Made by a program: the position numbers and the translations under genes. The notes under the pieces were generated by a model that saw only the letters and a list, made by a program, of their open reading frames with translations, ran no database searches and was not told the DNA's origin. A stretch of 15,577 nt of DNA from an uncultured Flavobacteriales bacterium. GTDB taxonomy: Bacteria > Bacteroidota > Bacteroidia > Flavobacteriales_E > Vicingaceae. Shown one piece after another: positions 15,538 through 15,577 of this stretch. Positions within the stretch are counted from its first letter, which is position 1. Every line of letters begins with the position of its first letter. Location of the stretch: NCBI GenBank assembly GCA_913059105.1, contig CAJXRL010000033.1, positions 1 to 15,577 on the forward strand. The letters are read 5' to 3'.

Positions 15538-15577
15538 CTGTCTCTTATACACATCTGACGCTGCCGACGATCTACTC
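15538..15577 (-). other. Untrimmed Nextera/Tn5 adapter, reverse orientation (technical artefact)
   Basis: Reverse complement of the left-end adapter: mosaic end CTGTCTCTTATACACATCT (15538-15556), the read-1 adapter remainder (15557-15570) and seven bases of the same i5 index (15571-15577). It is an exact inverted match to 8-47 over 40 nt. Genomic sequence ends at 15537. Confidence 0.98.

Noticed and set aside
8..15577. 40-bp perfect terminal inverted repeat suggesting a transposon or linear element
   Set aside because: Both copies are Nextera adapter plus Tn5 mosaic end and index bases; no transposase gene or target duplication is present.

Overview
The window is one assembled contig. Its genomic part is 48-15537; both ends carry untrimmed Nextera (Tn5) sequencing adapter in inverted orientation (1-47 and 15538-15577). 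The DNA is AT-rich. Four start regions carry exact copies of the Bacteroidota -7 promoter box TAnnTTTG, ribosome-binding sites are not obvious, and the proteins have a Bacteroidota look: an FtsE with the VFQDFQLLSDRTV block, a DsbD with doubled N-terminal domains, a ferrochelatase with inserted cysteines, and a GreA-like small protein. I infer a member of the Bacteroidota, probably Flavobacteriales. This rests on recalled family features; no search was run.

Layout, left to right. (1) 100-795 (+): ftsE, the ATPase of the FtsEX divisome ABC complex, overlapping at its 3' end with a convergent pair of GT4-type glycosyltransferases (758-1885 and 1882-2967, - strand) coupled by a 4-nt TTGA overlap. 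(2) 3191-3222: strong terminator of dsbD, then dsbD (3248-5710, -). (3) tilS (5863-7182, -) directly abutting pabB (7183-8454, -). (4) A 71-bp divergent promoter region, then a + strand pair: a GreA/GreB-C-like protein (8526-8969) and an LpxL/HtrB-type acyltransferase (8969-9850). (5) A small basic two-helix membrane protein (9852-10046, -), a 386-bp stretch with no convincing gene (10047-10432), and a bestrophin-family channel (10433-11422, -). (6) hemH (11588-12601, -), the lpd terminator hairpin (12621-12651) and lpd (12708-14111, -). (7) A 371-bp intergenic region full of degenerate AT-rich repeats, then the C-terminal two thirds of lnt (14483-15537, -), cut by the contig end.

Most genes are core housekeeping: cell division, periplasmic disulfide reduction, tRNA-Ile2 modification, folate precursor synthesis, haem synthesis, 2-oxoacid dehydrogenase E3, lipid A acylation and lipoprotein acylation. 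Envelope biogenesis is the commonest theme (glycosyltransferases, LpxL-like, Lnt, DsbD). I see no mobile element, defence system, CRISPR array, tRNA or rRNA, and no convincing new multi-gene system. The points most worth a second look are the dispersed ATTCnnAATT intergenic repeats, the possibly leaderless divergent promoters, the four-cysteine ferrochelatase, the uncharacterised GreA-like protein coupled to a lipid A acyltransferase, and the terminator hairpin sitting on the doorstep of hemH.
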